Positions 25,795 through 34,711 of a DNA stretch of 64,000 nucleotides are shown piece by piece. This DNA comes from Desulfosporosinus meridiei DSM 13257. Its GTDB lineage: Bacteria > Bacillota > Desulfitobacteriia > Desulfitobacteriales > Desulfitobacteriaceae. The translations under genes were made by a program, and so were the position numbers. Location: the NCBI RefSeq assembly GCF_000231385.2, contig NC_018515.1:2748501-2812500 (forward strand). Direction: 5' to 3'. A model generated the notes under the pieces. It searched no databases and was not told where the DNA came from. It saw only the letters and a program-made list of their open reading frames with translations. Each line of letters opens with the position of its first letter. The first letter of the stretch is position 1.

Positions 25795-27057
25795 TTACTT
25801 CTTACTGCGCAGACGTTTTGATACTTGCTGAACTCTATACTCTATCCAATCTGTTTCAATCTCTGTATCACGCCCCCTTTTCAAAGCTTTCCAATAGCAT
25901 TCCAAAGCAGCACGGAAGTTATAACGTTTTTCATAAAACTCAGCCAAATATATCAAGGCAGCCAAAGTAAATTCTCCATGCAATTTATTCCTGTCGTCTT
26001 TTTCACTTTGAAAGTCTGGAAAACCTTCTTTTTGCTCTTGCATTTCTTTTATCAGAGCCAATGACTCATGAACTTCGCTAATACGTTGTTCATCCTGGAA
26101 CAATTCAAAAAGATTTAGAGCTTTTAAATAGTACAACTCGGATCTTGAAAAATCCATCAAAAGAAAAAGTAGATTCCCCAAACTTTGATAACGCAAAGCC
26201 AGATCTATAGTTTGTTCTGGATAAAAGAGAACCGATAATTCTAAATAATAGCGGGCTTCTTTAAAATTTTCTAAATTCTGTTCGATTTTACTTAAGAAAA
26301 AGCAAGCTTCACTAAAAACCTCCTTAGAATCATGCTTTAAACTTAGGGCTACTGCCCTTTGTTGACTTTCAAAAGCCAATATTATTTTATTTTGGTCAAA
26401 ATATAATAAGGCTAAATACTGAAGTGTCGTTGCTAAAGCGACCATATCATCTATTTGAGCGAAAAGTTGACAGGCATGCTTCAAGTATCCTAAAGCCTCG
26501 TTTTTCTGGCCCAGACGAAAGCACAATTCACCAGAAAGAACATTCAATTCAGCTTCCCCCTTAGGGAATCCATGTATACGGCAGAGGTTAAGAGCTTGAG
26601 TATATGATTGCTTTGCTTGAGCCCAATCATCAAGAGCTGTGTAGACTTGCCCTAGGTCAGCAAAAAGCATCCCAAGCCTAAGCTGGGGGGATGATTTTGG
26701 GTAAACGGCAATTGCTTGTTCATACTCTTTAACAGCTTCCTTAAGCCTCTTCTTTTTGACGGATATACTTGCTAAACCCGCCCAGGCTTCAGCCATCCCT
26801 TTGTCGTTCTCAATCTCTTGACAAATTCGCAGAGCTTCTTTAAAGCCCGCTTCGGCAAATTCGTAATTTCCCAGTCGCACCCTTACCGTTGCCAGAAGTC
26901 TTAGAGTAAATGCCACAATTTCCGGAACGGATAACTCGTACGCCTTTAGTAAGCCCTGAATATAGTATTTCTCCGCTTTTAGATACTGTTCATCTCCCAG
27001 AAACTGAGTTCCATCTTCCATAAGATTTCGCCAGATATATAAATCTCCATCGTGCAT
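25795..27057 (-). CDS. TPR-repeat protein, soluble
   Basis: 420 residues made of tetratricopeptide repeats, the clearest being YEFAEAGFKEALRICQEI, LKEAVKEYEQAIAVYP, WAQAKQSYTQALNLCRI and NEALGYLKHACQLFAQ, then SRSELYYLKALNLFEL and FRAALECYWKALKRGR near the end. There is no signal peptide or HTH. Probably a protein-interaction scaffold, of the type linked to regulators in Firmicutes (Rap-like or LuxR-type TPR), but no partner domain is present. CACGGAGGGATTAAT precedes the ATG. Confidence 0.75.
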   Translation of the reverse strand: MHDGDLYIWRNLMEDGTQFLGDEQYLKAEKYYIQGLLKAYELSVPEIVAFTLRLLATVRVRLGNYEFAEAGFKEALRICQEIENDKGMAEAWAGLASISVKKKRLKEAVKEYEQAIAVYPKSSPQLRLGMLFADLGQVYTALDDWAQAKQSYTQALNLCRIHGFPKGEAELNVLSGELCFRLGQKNEALGYLKHACQLFAQIDDMVALATTLQYLALLYFDQNKIILAFESQQRAVALSLKHDSKEVFSEACFFLSKIEQNLENFKEARYYLELSVLFYPEQTIDLALRYQSLGNLLFLLMDFSRSELYYLKALNLFELFQDEQRISEVHESLALIKEMQEQKEGFPDFQSEKDDRNKLHGEFTLAALIYLAEFYEKRYNFRAALECYWKALKRGRDTEIETDWIEYRVQQVSKRLRSKK

Positions 27058-27269
27058 ATTAATCCCTCCGTGTCTGCTCCATCATATGCACGAGTTGATT
27101 TATTGGGCATATCATAAAGATATAAGTTTCAAATAAAAAGCACTGCTGATTTTTCCATACATAACATTTTAACTTGCCCCTGCTACAGAGTAGTCGGATA
27201 TTTTGGATTACTTACTATTGTTTAAAGACATCAGTTGATGCCTCAAATTGCACATGTGTTTTATTAAGT

Positions 27270-27284
27270 AGTTCGGATCGAACT
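27270..27284. promoter_or_regulatory. palindrome upstream of the small membrane protein gene
   Basis: AGTTCG-GAT-CGAACT is an inverted repeat, extended by AAGT and ACTT with one unpaired base. It lies about 65 bases before the start of the next plus-strand gene. It may be an operator; I see no known motif name. Confidence 0.35.
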
Positions 27285-27348
27285 AACTTGTAATCTAGAC
27301 ATAAAAGTCGAAATATGATAATCTTAAGCTCAGAAGGGAGTGTTTGGC

Positions 27349-27600
27349 TTGAATGCTTATCGTCCTACACAGTCTTCAAATTATTGGTTGTTCGCACTTA
27401 AAATCATCATTCTTGTACTAGGGTTATATCTTTCTGCCCTAATTCTAAGCAAGGTCTTTTCCTTGGTATTCGCTGTTACATTTTTCTTAATACGAATACT
27501 CGTCTTTATTGCTGTAACTTTTATAGTCTTACATTTTTTCCTAAAGCTGTTGTTCAAAGTAGATTTAATTCAGACAAGCAAACGATTTATCTATCGTTAA
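27349..27600 (+). CDS. small membrane protein, two helices
   Basis: About 83 residues, mostly two strongly hydrophobic segments (LFALKIIILVLGLYLSALIL and VFAVTFFLIRILVFIAVTF) with a short basic end. No family recognised. The frame can begin at a GTG (27340), but AAGGGAG directly abuts that codon; the TTG at 27349 has proper spacing. A terminator follows, so it is a monocistronic unit. Confidence 0.5.
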   Translation: MNAYRPTQSSNYWLFALKIIILVLGLYLSALILSKVFSLVFAVTFFLIRILVFIAVTFIVLHFFLKLLFKVDLIQTSKRFIYR

Positions 27601-27626
27601 CTAAAGAGATTAAAAAACAACATATT

Positions 27627-27651
27627 AAAAACGCCTTTTTTAGGCGTTTTT
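27627..27651 (+). terminator. rho-independent terminator
   Basis: AAAAACGCC with GGCGTTTTT, 7-base loop, then TTG TTT. It ends the upstream small-gene transcript. Confidence 0.9.
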
Positions 27652-27714
27652 TTGTTTATCTTACATCATCCGGCTATTGTGTGAATATCCTTTAGTCGAA
27701 GGAGGAGTGCCAAA

Positions 27715-28503
27715 ATGCGGATTATTATTTTCAAACGTCCCTCATGGCGAAATCTAGCTTTATGGGGAATCCTTTTATTCGTCATGCTTGCTTATCGTGA
27801 AAATGTGACTTCCGTTTTCTCTGGGAAATTAAAGCCTATCTACTCTGTGAACATTGACAGTAAAGCTATTGGTCTGACCTTCGATATTAGTTGGGGGGAA
27901 AAGACAGCAGAGCCCATACTAGATATTCTTAAGCAAGAAGACATTCGAGCTACGTTTTTTCTCTCAAGTCCCTGGGCCGAGAAACATCAGGAGTTAGTGC
28001 ACAGAATGGTCGCAGAGGGGCACGAGATCGGTTCCCACGGAAACCGTCACATTGATCTTAATACACTGGCCTCGGAAGAAATTGAAAAAGAGATTATTGC
28101 AGCCCAGCAAGTTCTCGAACCGTTAACAAATCAGAAAATACGATTACTTCGTCCCCCCAACGGTGCCTATAATAACAAAGTAATTGCCACTGCTGATAAA
28201 TTAGGTTATCGGGTGATCCAATGGAGTGTTGATTCTCTTGACTGGAAACGTCCTGGACCAAGCGCTGTTATTAACAATGTACTTAATGGTTCCCGCGCAG
28301 GAAGCGGCGCTAAGGCAGGAGATATAATCTTATTTCACGCTTCTGATTCTGCTCCGGATACTGTCGAAGCACTGCCCACTGTTATTAAGAGCCTTAGACT
28401 TAAAGGAAATACATTAATTCCTGTTGGACAATTGCTTTCAAAAGCAAGCAGCACCTGGCCTCCGGAGAGTAATTTAAAAGAAGAACCTCTCACAGCTAGA
28501 TAA
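27715..28503 (+). CDS. pdaB: PdaB-like polysaccharide deacetylase
   Basis: 262 residues. A membrane anchor (about 12-25) is followed by a NodB-type deacetylase domain: GLTFDISWGEKT replaces the usual TFDDG (the first Asp is kept, the second is lost), SHGNRHIDLN gives the metal-binding H-x3-H, LRPPNGAY is motif 3, and DIILFHASDSAPD ends the active site. This fits the spore PdaB/YbaN family of Firmicutes; in B. subtilis pdaB mutants lose the cortex after spores form. AAGGAGGAGTGCCAAA precedes the ATG. It is convergent with the next gene, with no gap. Confidence 0.85.
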   Translation: MRIIIFKRPSWRNLALWGILLFVMLAYRENVTSVFSGKLKPIYSVNIDSKAIGLTFDISWGEKTAEPILDILKQEDIRATFFLSSPWAEKHQELVHRMVAEGHEIGSHGNRHIDLNTLASEEIEKEIIAAQQVLEPLTNQKIRLLRPPNGAYNNKVIATADKLGYRVIQWSVDSLDWKRPGPSAVINNVLNGSRAGSGAKAGDIILFHASDSAPDTVEALPTVIKSLRLKGNTLIPVGQLLSKASSTWPPESNLKEEPLTAR

Positions 28504-29511
28504 CTACCATTTTTCGTTCATTTCGGCCACCACTTTTTGAAGACTTTTATCTGCTTTCAGACGCTCAACAATTTGATTCAGACTTTTTTGGGCATCAACT
28601 CCCAATTCGCCCTCTAACCCTTCTTTTTGAGCTTGATCAAGTAATTCTTTCCCTTTGTCTAAGTCCCCTTCTGTCAATGCTTTAATTCCATTCACGTACT
28701 TAATTGAGGCATCCCCTTGATGGAGCCCTTCTATTACGGAAAGGCTTTTAGACAGACCTATGGTATCGCCTACGCGAACTGCTAGAATAGCCTTTTTAGT
28801 CTCATACAACACATTAGTCGGCCGCCATGTTTGAGCATCAATCATCCGGCTAAGTTCTATAGCTCTTGCCCATTGCCCATCAGCAATAGCCTCATCAAAG
28901 GATAGTGAAAGACCTGCAGGGTTGTTGGGATTTAGTTGTTGGGCAGTTTGAAGCTCAACCTGGGCAGTCTGATGGTCTCCCCTAATCAAAGCTGCTTGAG
29001 CTACGATTAAATGCCTTAGGGTTTGTTCATCAGTTGATAGCTCTTTCCATTCTTGATTGCTCCCCGAGAGTACTTTAAGCGACTCTTCGGGCTTGCCATT
29101 AGAGATTGACATTAATGCCTTTGCCAATTGCTTAACCTTATCTTCACTCATTTTGTCCAAAACGTCTTGCGCCGACTGTTTGTCCTTTGGCAAATAATAA
29201 AGGTATAACCAAAAATGATGCTTTTCATCTTGGTATGAGGCTAACTCTGATACGTCTAGGCTTGCACTACCAGTATTAAGAGCAACCCAAAGTTTTGTTT
29301 CTTTAACGTAAGGTAGCTTTTTTAACCATCCTTTTTTCTCAATCCACTGTAAATCTTCTTGTACTATAGAAACATCGTATACACTTCTTGCCTGCTTCAT
29401 ATGTTGAATTCGCCAAATTGACGGCCCGAAAGTATATATTAAGCAAATAACCAGTAAAACAATTGAAATCTTCCAAAGATTTCTCGAACCACGTTTACGT
29501 CGTGTAAACAA
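28504..29511 (-). CDS. membrane-anchored protein with TPR-like repeats
   Basis: About 335 residues. A single N-terminal helix (ISIVLLVICLIYTFGPSIW) anchors a long soluble region containing helical repeats (GDHQTAQVELQTAQQLNPNNPAGLSLSFDEAIADG; GLEGELGVDAQ). No enzyme motif. It ends directly against the PdaB-like stop codon on the other strand, so the two are convergent. The longest frame starts at a TTG at 29529 with no ribosome site; the TTG at 29511 follows GAGGGATAGGA. Confidence 0.6.
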   Translation of the reverse strand: MFTRRKRGSRNLWKISIVLLVICLIYTFGPSIWRIQHMKQARSVYDVSIVQEDLQWIEKKGWLKKLPYVKETKLWVALNTGSASLDVSELASYQDEKHHFWLYLYYLPKDKQSAQDVLDKMSEDKVKQLAKALMSISNGKPEESLKVLSGSNQEWKELSTDEQTLRHLIVAQAALIRGDHQTAQVELQTAQQLNPNNPAGLSLSFDEAIADGQWARAIELSRMIDAQTWRPTNVLYETKKAILAVRVGDTIGLSKSLSVIEGLHQGDASIKYVNGIKALTEGDLDKGKELLDQAQKEGLEGELGVDAQKSLNQIVERLKADKSLQKVVAEMNEKW

Positions 29512-29594
29512 TCCTATCCCTCGCTTCAAGCTAGCTTAATAACTCTATAGAAGTTCTTTGCAACAATCAATAAGATCTTGAATCAAAGAATTTC

Positions 29595-30461
29595 TTAATG
29601 TCCTTTCCAAGATGAAAAGCCTTCACCGACCACTTCCGGTACTTCAGAAATCGCCACAAAAGCTTGAGGGTCATAATTACGAACAATTTCTTTAATTTGA
29701 GAAAGTTCTGAGCGATTAATAACACAATAAACAACTTGCTTAGCTTCACCTGAGAAAGCACCAGTTGCTTGGAAAAGTGTAACTCCTCGTTCAAGTTTTT
29801 CAATAATCTCTTCTGCAATTCTCTGAGGTTGGGACGTTACCACCAGAACTGACTTAGATACACTTAGGCCCTCCTGAACAAGATCCACCACTCGTGTAGC
29901 AATAAACATATAAATCATAGCATACATTGCCACCTCTGGCCCAAATAAAAGAGCTGCACATAAGAATATTATTGCATCAATTCCAAGCAATATTTGACCG
30001 ACACTAAAAGAAGTCGTTCTTGCAAGCAGTACTGCTAAGATATCAGTGCCGCCAAGGGATCCTCGAGATCGAAAAATTAAACCCATCCCTATACCTGTGA
30101 GTACCCCTCCGGAAATAGAGGCCAGCAGAGTATCATGAGTTAGGGCTGGCAGATGCGCCGTCAGTGATAAGGTAGCGGATAGTACAGCGACACCAACTAT
30201 ACTGAATACTAGAAAATCCCTGCCTACCATTCGAAGTCCCAGGAAGAATAACGGCAGATTTAAAAAGAGAACGGCCCAACTCACCGGCCAATTAAATAAG
30301 TAATGCAAAAGGATTGCTATTCCTGTAACTCCACCATCGGCGATTTCATTAGGTATTATCAATGTGTTAATACTCACACTTACTACCGATGAACCGATTA
30401 TAATTCCAATAAAGTGCTTAAACAACTGCCAAGTGAAGTAATCTCGAATCCGTCTTATCAA
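29595..30461 (-). CDS. YitT family protein (DUF161-DUF2179)
   Basis: About 288 residues. Residues 1-200 hold five or so membrane helices with NEIADGGVTGIAILLHY and FRSRGSLGGTDILAVLLAR, which are the YitT signatures; residues 205-285 form a small soluble DUF2179 domain (ETLIEKLERGVTLF-like, YCVINRSELSQIKEIVRNYDPQAFVAISEVPEVVGEGF). Function unsettled, thought to be a transporter or regulator. The TTG start at 30461 has TGGAGGT upstream, better than the ATG at 30497. Confidence 0.88.
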   Translation of the reverse strand: MIRRIRDYFTWQLFKHFIGIIIGSSVVSVSINTLIIPNEIADGGVTGIAILLHYLFNWPVSWAVLFLNLPLFFLGLRMVGRDFLVFSIVGVAVLSATLSLTAHLPALTHDTLLASISGGVLTGIGMGLIFRSRGSLGGTDILAVLLARTTSFSVGQILLGIDAIIFLCAALLFGPEVAMYAMIYMFIATRVVDLVQEGLSVSKSVLVVTSQPQRIAEEIIEKLERGVTLFQATGAFSGEAKQVVYCVINRSELSQIKEIVRNYDPQAFVAISEVPEVVGEGFSSWKGH

Positions 30462-30633
30462 TAGAAACCTCCATTTCTGCACAATTGTGCTAAACATTTT
30501 AAACTTAAATTATACAGTAGCGCCTTTCAAGTGACAAATCATATGTTCATTGAAAACAACCTCAATCTAGTATACCTCGATCTAGTATATAGCAACAAAT
30601 ATTGACCTGCTACTTGTACTCGCTAATTTTAAC

Positions 30634-30662
30634 TTGACAAACTACATATAATTGGATAAAGT
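30634..30662 (+). promoter_or_regulatory. promoter of the tRNA-Arg gene
   Basis: TTGACA, 17-base spacer, TAAAGT, ending 18 bases before the tRNA. A near-consensus -35 box and correct spacing. Confidence 0.7.
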
Positions 30663-30680
30663 ATTGAAGTGCCTCAATTA

Positions 30681-30756
30681 GCGCTCGTAGCTCAGTGGAT
30701 AGAGTGACGGTTTCCGAAGCCGGAGGTCGCAGGTTCAAATCCCGCCGGGCGCACCA
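30681..30756 (+). tRNA. tRNA-Arg (anticodon CCG)
   Basis: 76 bases including the encoded CCA. Acceptor GCGCTCG pairs with CGGGCGC (one G-U), D arm GCTC, anticodon loop TTCCGAA with CCG at 30714-30716 (decodes CGG), T loop TTCAAAT. Deviations: A27 opposite G43 in the anticodon stem and A51 opposite C63 in the T stem, and a G-U at 10-25; the overall cloverleaf is kept. Solo gene followed by its own terminator. Confidence 0.92.
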
Positions 30757-30766
30757 TGATAAATAC

Positions 30767-30797
30767 GCCACAACCCATTGTTGTGGCTTTATAATTT
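30767..30797 (+). terminator. terminator after the tRNA
   Basis: GCCACAAC with GTTGTGGC and a CCATT loop, then TTTATAATTTT on the plus strand. Confidence 0.85.
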
Positions 30798-30809
30798 TCT
30801 TTGAAATAA

Positions 30810-31847
30810 TTATTGATGGTTGGTAACAGAGTTGCCAACCTTTATCTTTTCATAAGTATTAATTGTCAAGTGGCAAGCTACAAAATGCTTATTACCTATA
30901 TCGATTAACTCCGGATCCATTACTTTACAAATATCTTGCGTATTAGGGCAACGGGTATGAAAACGGCATCCTGAAGGAAGATTAACTGGACTTGGAGTGT
31001 CTCCCTTTAGAATAATTCTACCTTTTTTCTGATGAGGATATGGAAGCGGAATTACAGATAATAAGGCAATAGTATAAGGGTGTCGAGGGTTCAGAAATAA
31101 TTCTTCTGAGCTTGTAAGTTCTACTAATTTCCCTAAATACATAACTGCTATGCGATTACTTAAGTGTTTAACCATAGCCAAATCATGAGCAATGAGAAGA
31201 TAGGTTAAATTAAACTCTGCTTGCAAATCCTCCAGTAGGTTAATTACTTGAGCTTGAATTGACACATCTAAAGCAGAAACCGGTTCATCACAAATAATTA
31301 ACTTGGGATTGACAGCCAACGCCCGAGCAATACCAATCCGCTGACGTTGACCTCCTGAGAATTCATAAGGATAGCGTTCCCCGTGATGAGTGTTGAGTCC
31401 TACAACATCTAAAAGCTTAGAAACACGTTTTTCCCTCTCCACTCGACTTAGAACTTCATGAATTACAATAGGTTCGCCGATAATATCTCGTACCCTCATT
31501 CGAGGATTTAACGAGGCCAAAGGGTCTTGAAAAATCATTTGCATTTGACTGCGAATTTTGCGCATTTCTTCGCGAGACAGCTCATTAAGAGTCTGCCCGT
31601 CGAAAATCACCTTACCCTTAGTCGGTTCAAGTAATCTTAAAATAGTCCGCCCAAGGGTAGACTTTCCACACCCGCTTTCTCCAACCATACCCAGGGTCTC
31701 CCCAGGATAAATCTCGAAGGAAACTCCGTCAACTGCCTTAACATCACCAACGTGCCTTTGAATAATCAGTCCCTTTTTAATAGGAAAATATTTCTTCAGA
31801 TTTTCAACTTTCAAAAGTGTCTCTGCTGCTTTATTAGCTCCAATCAT
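30810..31847 (-). CDS. dppF: peptide ABC transporter ATP-binding protein, OppF/DppF type
   Basis: 345 residues. Walker A GESGCGKS, signature FSGGQRQRIG, Walker B LIICDEPVSALD, and the C-terminal oligopeptide domain with conserved Cys (SGCRFHTRCPNTQDICK). The start ATG overlaps the stop of the upstream ATPase gene (ATGA), and a better frame start than the TTG 27 bases earlier. With dppD it powers the peptide importer of this locus. Confidence 0.93.
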   Translation of the reverse strand: MIGANKAAETLLKVENLKKYFPIKKGLIIQRHVGDVKAVDGVSFEIYPGETLGMVGESGCGKSTLGRTILRLLEPTKGKVIFDGQTLNELSREEMRKIRSQMQMIFQDPLASLNPRMRVRDIIGEPIVIHEVLSRVEREKRVSKLLDVVGLNTHHGERYPYEFSGGQRQRIGIARALAVNPKLIICDEPVSALDVSIQAQVINLLEDLQAEFNLTYLLIAHDLAMVKHLSNRIAVMYLGKLVELTSSEELFLNPRHPYTIALLSVIPLPYPHQKKGRIILKGDTPSPVNLPSGCRFHTRCPNTQDICKVMDPELIDIGNKHFVACHLTINTYEKIKVGNSVTNHQ

Positions 31848-32824
31848 ATTTTTACCCTTTCGTATAAAAAGCAACTTACAAAATGAGCTGGCTCGATTTC
31901 AAACAAGGTAGGCTTCTCACGCTCACAAACTGGCATTTTTCGACGGCATCTCTGAGCAAAATTACACCCTTGAGGCAAACAATATGGATCGGGGGGATGA
32001 CCTTCTATGGGATCCAATCGTTGTTTTCTTAGCGCAAGTCTAGGGGATGATTCCAACATTCCAGAAGTATAAGGATGCATTGGCTTAGCAAACAATGTAT
32101 TGACATCTGTATATTCAACGGTATTCCCGGCATACATAACTAATACTTTTTGACATAATTCTGCAATAACACCTAAGTTATGCGTAATTAGCATAATAGC
32201 AGTGCCCAATTCTTGCTGTAGGTTGTTCATTAAATCTAAAATTTGAGCCTGAATAGTAACATCAAGCGCTGTTGTTGGCTCATCAGCTATAAGAAGCTTA
32301 GGGTTACAAGATAGCGCCATGGCAATCATAACTCGTTGACGCATGCCTCCACTAAATTGATGCGGATAATTATACACCCGATCTTCCGCCTCAGGAATAC
32401 CAACTCTTTCCAGCATCTCAATAGCCCTTCTTTTAGCCATAGAGCGACTCACTTTCTGATGAAGGACAATACTCTCAATTATCTGCTCCCCAACTGTAAG
32501 TACCGGATTTAAGGATGTCATAGGATCCTGAAAGATCATCGCTATCTCATTACCCCGGATTTTCATCATTTCTTTTTCCGACACTTTAAGCAGGTCTTTA
32601 CCATGAAAAAGCACTTCTCCACTCTCTATCCTGCCTGGGTACGAGATTAGTCTCATAATAGACATGGCGGTTAAACTTTTTCCTGAACCCGATTCTCCAA
32701 CTATCCCTAGGGTTTCCCCTAATCTAATCTCTAAGTTAACACCATCAACAGCCTTAACTACTCCGACATCGGTATAGAAGTAAGTTCTAAGATCTTTGAC
32801 ATGAATTAACAAGTCTCGACCCAT
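31844..32824 (-). CDS. dppD: peptide ABC transporter ATP-binding protein, OppD/DppD type
   Basis: 326 residues. Walker A GESGSGKS, signature FSGGMRQRVM, Walker B LLIADEPTTALD, and the C-terminal Cys-rich oligopeptide domain (CNFAQRCRRKMPVCE). The start lies within the 3' end of the permease gene (38-base overlap), with AGGAGGAGAAAGTA before the ATG. Together with dppF it forms a heterodimer of ATPases. Confidence 0.95.
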   Translation of the reverse strand: MGRDLLIHVKDLRTYFYTDVGVVKAVDGVNLEIRLGETLGIVGESGSGKSLTAMSIMRLISYPGRIESGEVLFHGKDLLKVSEKEMMKIRGNEIAMIFQDPMTSLNPVLTVGEQIIESIVLHQKVSRSMAKRRAIEMLERVGIPEAEDRVYNYPHQFSGGMRQRVMIAMALSCNPKLLIADEPTTALDVTIQAQILDLMNNLQQELGTAIMLITHNLGVIAELCQKVLVMYAGNTVEYTDVNTLFAKPMHPYTSGMLESSPRLALRKQRLDPIEGHPPDPYCLPQGCNFAQRCRRKMPVCEREKPTLFEIEPAHFVSCFLYERVKI

Positions 32825-33644
32825 TACTTTCTCCTCCTTGCTTAGAACGGGGATCTAGCCTATCACGCAAGCCATATCCCAATAAATTATAACCTATTAC
32901 CGAGAATAATAGGGCTGCGCCTGGCCAAAAAATCAGCCAAGGGGCATTAAAAATAAAGTCTTTGCCTTCAGATAACATTATTCCCCAGCTCGGAGTAGGT
33001 GGTTGTACACCCAAGCCTAAGAAACTTAACCCAGCTTCAGCTAAAATAACCCCCGCAATATTCATTGTCGTATAGACAATTAAAGGAGATAATATATTTG
33101 GGAAGACATGATAAAGTATGATTCGACCATCCTTTGCACCAATTGAACGAGCAGCTTCTACATATGAGCTAACCTTAACTAAGATCACTTGTCCTCGTAC
33201 AAGTCGGGCATAATTTGTCCATCCTACGATACCTAATACCAAAAAGACTGAGATCATACTTGGTTCAAAGAAAGTCATTATTATAATTGCCATCAGAAAA
33301 TAAGGAAATGCAGAAAAAATATCCGTTAATCTCATGACTAAGGAATCAACCCATCCTCCATAATATCCTGAAACAGAGCCAACCATGATTCCAATAAGCA
33401 AAGAAATACTTGTTGCTATAACTCCAATCAAAAATGAAGCTCTTGCACCAAAAATAATTCTGCTCAAGATGTCTCTCCCTAGCAAATCTGTTCCCATGAG
33501 ATGTTTATAATTGGGCCCTTGCAAAGAATCTTTCAAAACAACTTGCATCGGATCGTAGGGTGCAATAGTCTCAGCAAGAATGGCAACAAGGGTCATCAAG
33601 GCAACAATTACAAGTCCAAATTGCGACCCCTTTGATAATTTCAA
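32787..33644 (-). CDS. dppC: peptide ABC transporter permease, DppC/OppC type
   Basis: About 285 residues. An N-terminal helix is followed by the binding-protein-dependent transport domain: LMGTDLLGRDILSRIIFGARASFLIG and, near the C-terminus, EAGLSFLGLGVQPPTPSWGIML with the EAA-type loop EAARSIGAKDGRI. The TTG at 33644 has GGAGGAGG upstream and the dppB stop is just before it; an in-frame ATG at 33674 has no site of its own. Confidence 0.93.
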   Translation of the reverse strand: MKLSKGSQFGLVIVALMTLVAILAETIAPYDPMQVVLKDSLQGPNYKHLMGTDLLGRDILSRIIFGARASFLIGVIATSISLLIGIMVGSVSGYYGGWVDSLVMRLTDIFSAFPYFLMAIIIMTFFEPSMISVFLVLGIVGWTNYARLVRGQVILVKVSSYVEAARSIGAKDGRIILYHVFPNILSPLIVYTTMNIAGVILAEAGLSFLGLGVQPPTPSWGIMLSEGKDFIFNAPWLIFWPGAALLFSVIGYNLLGYGLRDRLDPRSKQGGESNGSRLVNSCQRS

Positions 33645-33666
33645 GTTTGCCACCTCCTCCCAAGCA

Positions 33667-34599
33667 TTAATCATATCTTATGCGCGGATCTAAAACTGCA
33701 TATAAAATATCTACCACCAGGTTTACCAACACGAATACAAGGGCTAAAAAGAGCGTAACGCCTTGTACAACAGGATAATCTCGCCGGGAGACTGCATTAA
33801 TAAGCATAGTACCTATCCCAGGAAGAGAAAAAATCATCTCTGTTAAAACAGTTCCCCCCATCAGGCTTGCAAAGTCCATACCCGCATGAGTTGTAACTGG
33901 GATAAGTGCATTTTTCAATCCATGCTTAAAGACTACCACAGGCTTGGAAAGTCCTTTGGCACGAGCTGTTCGAATATAATCCTCTCGTAAGACTTCCAAC
34001 ATACCCGAACGAGTTAATCCTGCATACATTGCCATAGAGGCAAATCCCAAGGTAAACCCGGGGAGAATATAATATTGTAGGTGAAATCCCTCACCACCAG
34101 AGCCACTAACCGGCAATATACGAAGTATAACTCCAAATATCAGTTGCAGTATCATTCCTAACCAAAAGCTCGGTACGGATATACCTAGCAGCGTAAAACC
34201 CGTAGCAAAAGTATCCCAAGGGCTGCGCTGCTTAACTGCAGACAATACACCAATGAGCACACCAGCTGTAATTGCGAAGGTCATTGCTACTAATGTCAGA
34301 TTAAAGGTAATAGGTATTTTGTCAAGGAGCATCGTAGTTACTTCTTGGTGCTGAATATAGGACCGGCCAAGATCCCCGTGAAGGATATTCCAGATATAGT
34401 GAAGATAACGACTAAAAAAAGGCAGATCTAATCCTAATTCCTGGCGGACATTGTTCATAATTTGAGGAGAAACGTGTTGGCCCAGCATTAAGGTTACTGG
34501 ATCCCCCGGTGCAAGAGACAGCATTATAAAGGTTAGCATTGATATCCCTAAACCAACAGGGACGCATTGAAGAATACGCCAAATGATAAAACGTATCAC
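33667..34599 (-). CDS. dppB: peptide ABC transporter permease, DppB/OppB type
   Basis: 310 residues, six membrane helices. N-terminal RILQCVPVGLGISMLTF and LAPGDPV, and the EAA loop YIRTARAKGLSKPVVVFKHGLKNALIPV near the C-terminus identify a DppB. GTG start with AGGAAGAAGGTAAGTTT. It is preceded by a terminator-like hairpin that separates it from the binding-protein gene. Confidence 0.94.
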   Translation of the reverse strand: MIRFIIWRILQCVPVGLGISMLTFIMLSLAPGDPVTLMLGQHVSPQIMNNVRQELGLDLPFFSRYLHYIWNILHGDLGRSYIQHQEVTTMLLDKIPITFNLTLVAMTFAITAGVLIGVLSAVKQRSPWDTFATGFTLLGISVPSFWLGMILQLIFGVILRILPVSGSGGEGFHLQYYILPGFTLGFASMAMYAGLTRSGMLEVLREDYIRTARAKGLSKPVVVFKHGLKNALIPVTTHAGMDFASLMGGTVLTEMIFSLPGIGTMLINAVSRRDYPVVQGVTLFLALVFVLVNLVVDILYAVLDPRIRYD

Positions 34600-34661
34600 A
34601 AACTTACCTTCTTCCTAATAGTCGCGGACTCTAATAGTCCTTAATATGTCGCTTGACATTG

Positions 34662-34696
34662 AACAGGAGTTTATGAAGAGGTCATAAACTCCTGTT
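34662..34696 (-). terminator. attenuating terminator inside the peptide transporter operon
   Basis: A 15-bp perfect stem (AACAGGAGTTTATGA and complement) with a 5-base loop, between the binding-protein gene and the permease genes. Its position suggests partial termination, so the binding protein is made in excess over the permeases. Confidence 0.75.
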
Positions 34697-34711
34697 TAGA
34701 GGCCCAATATT

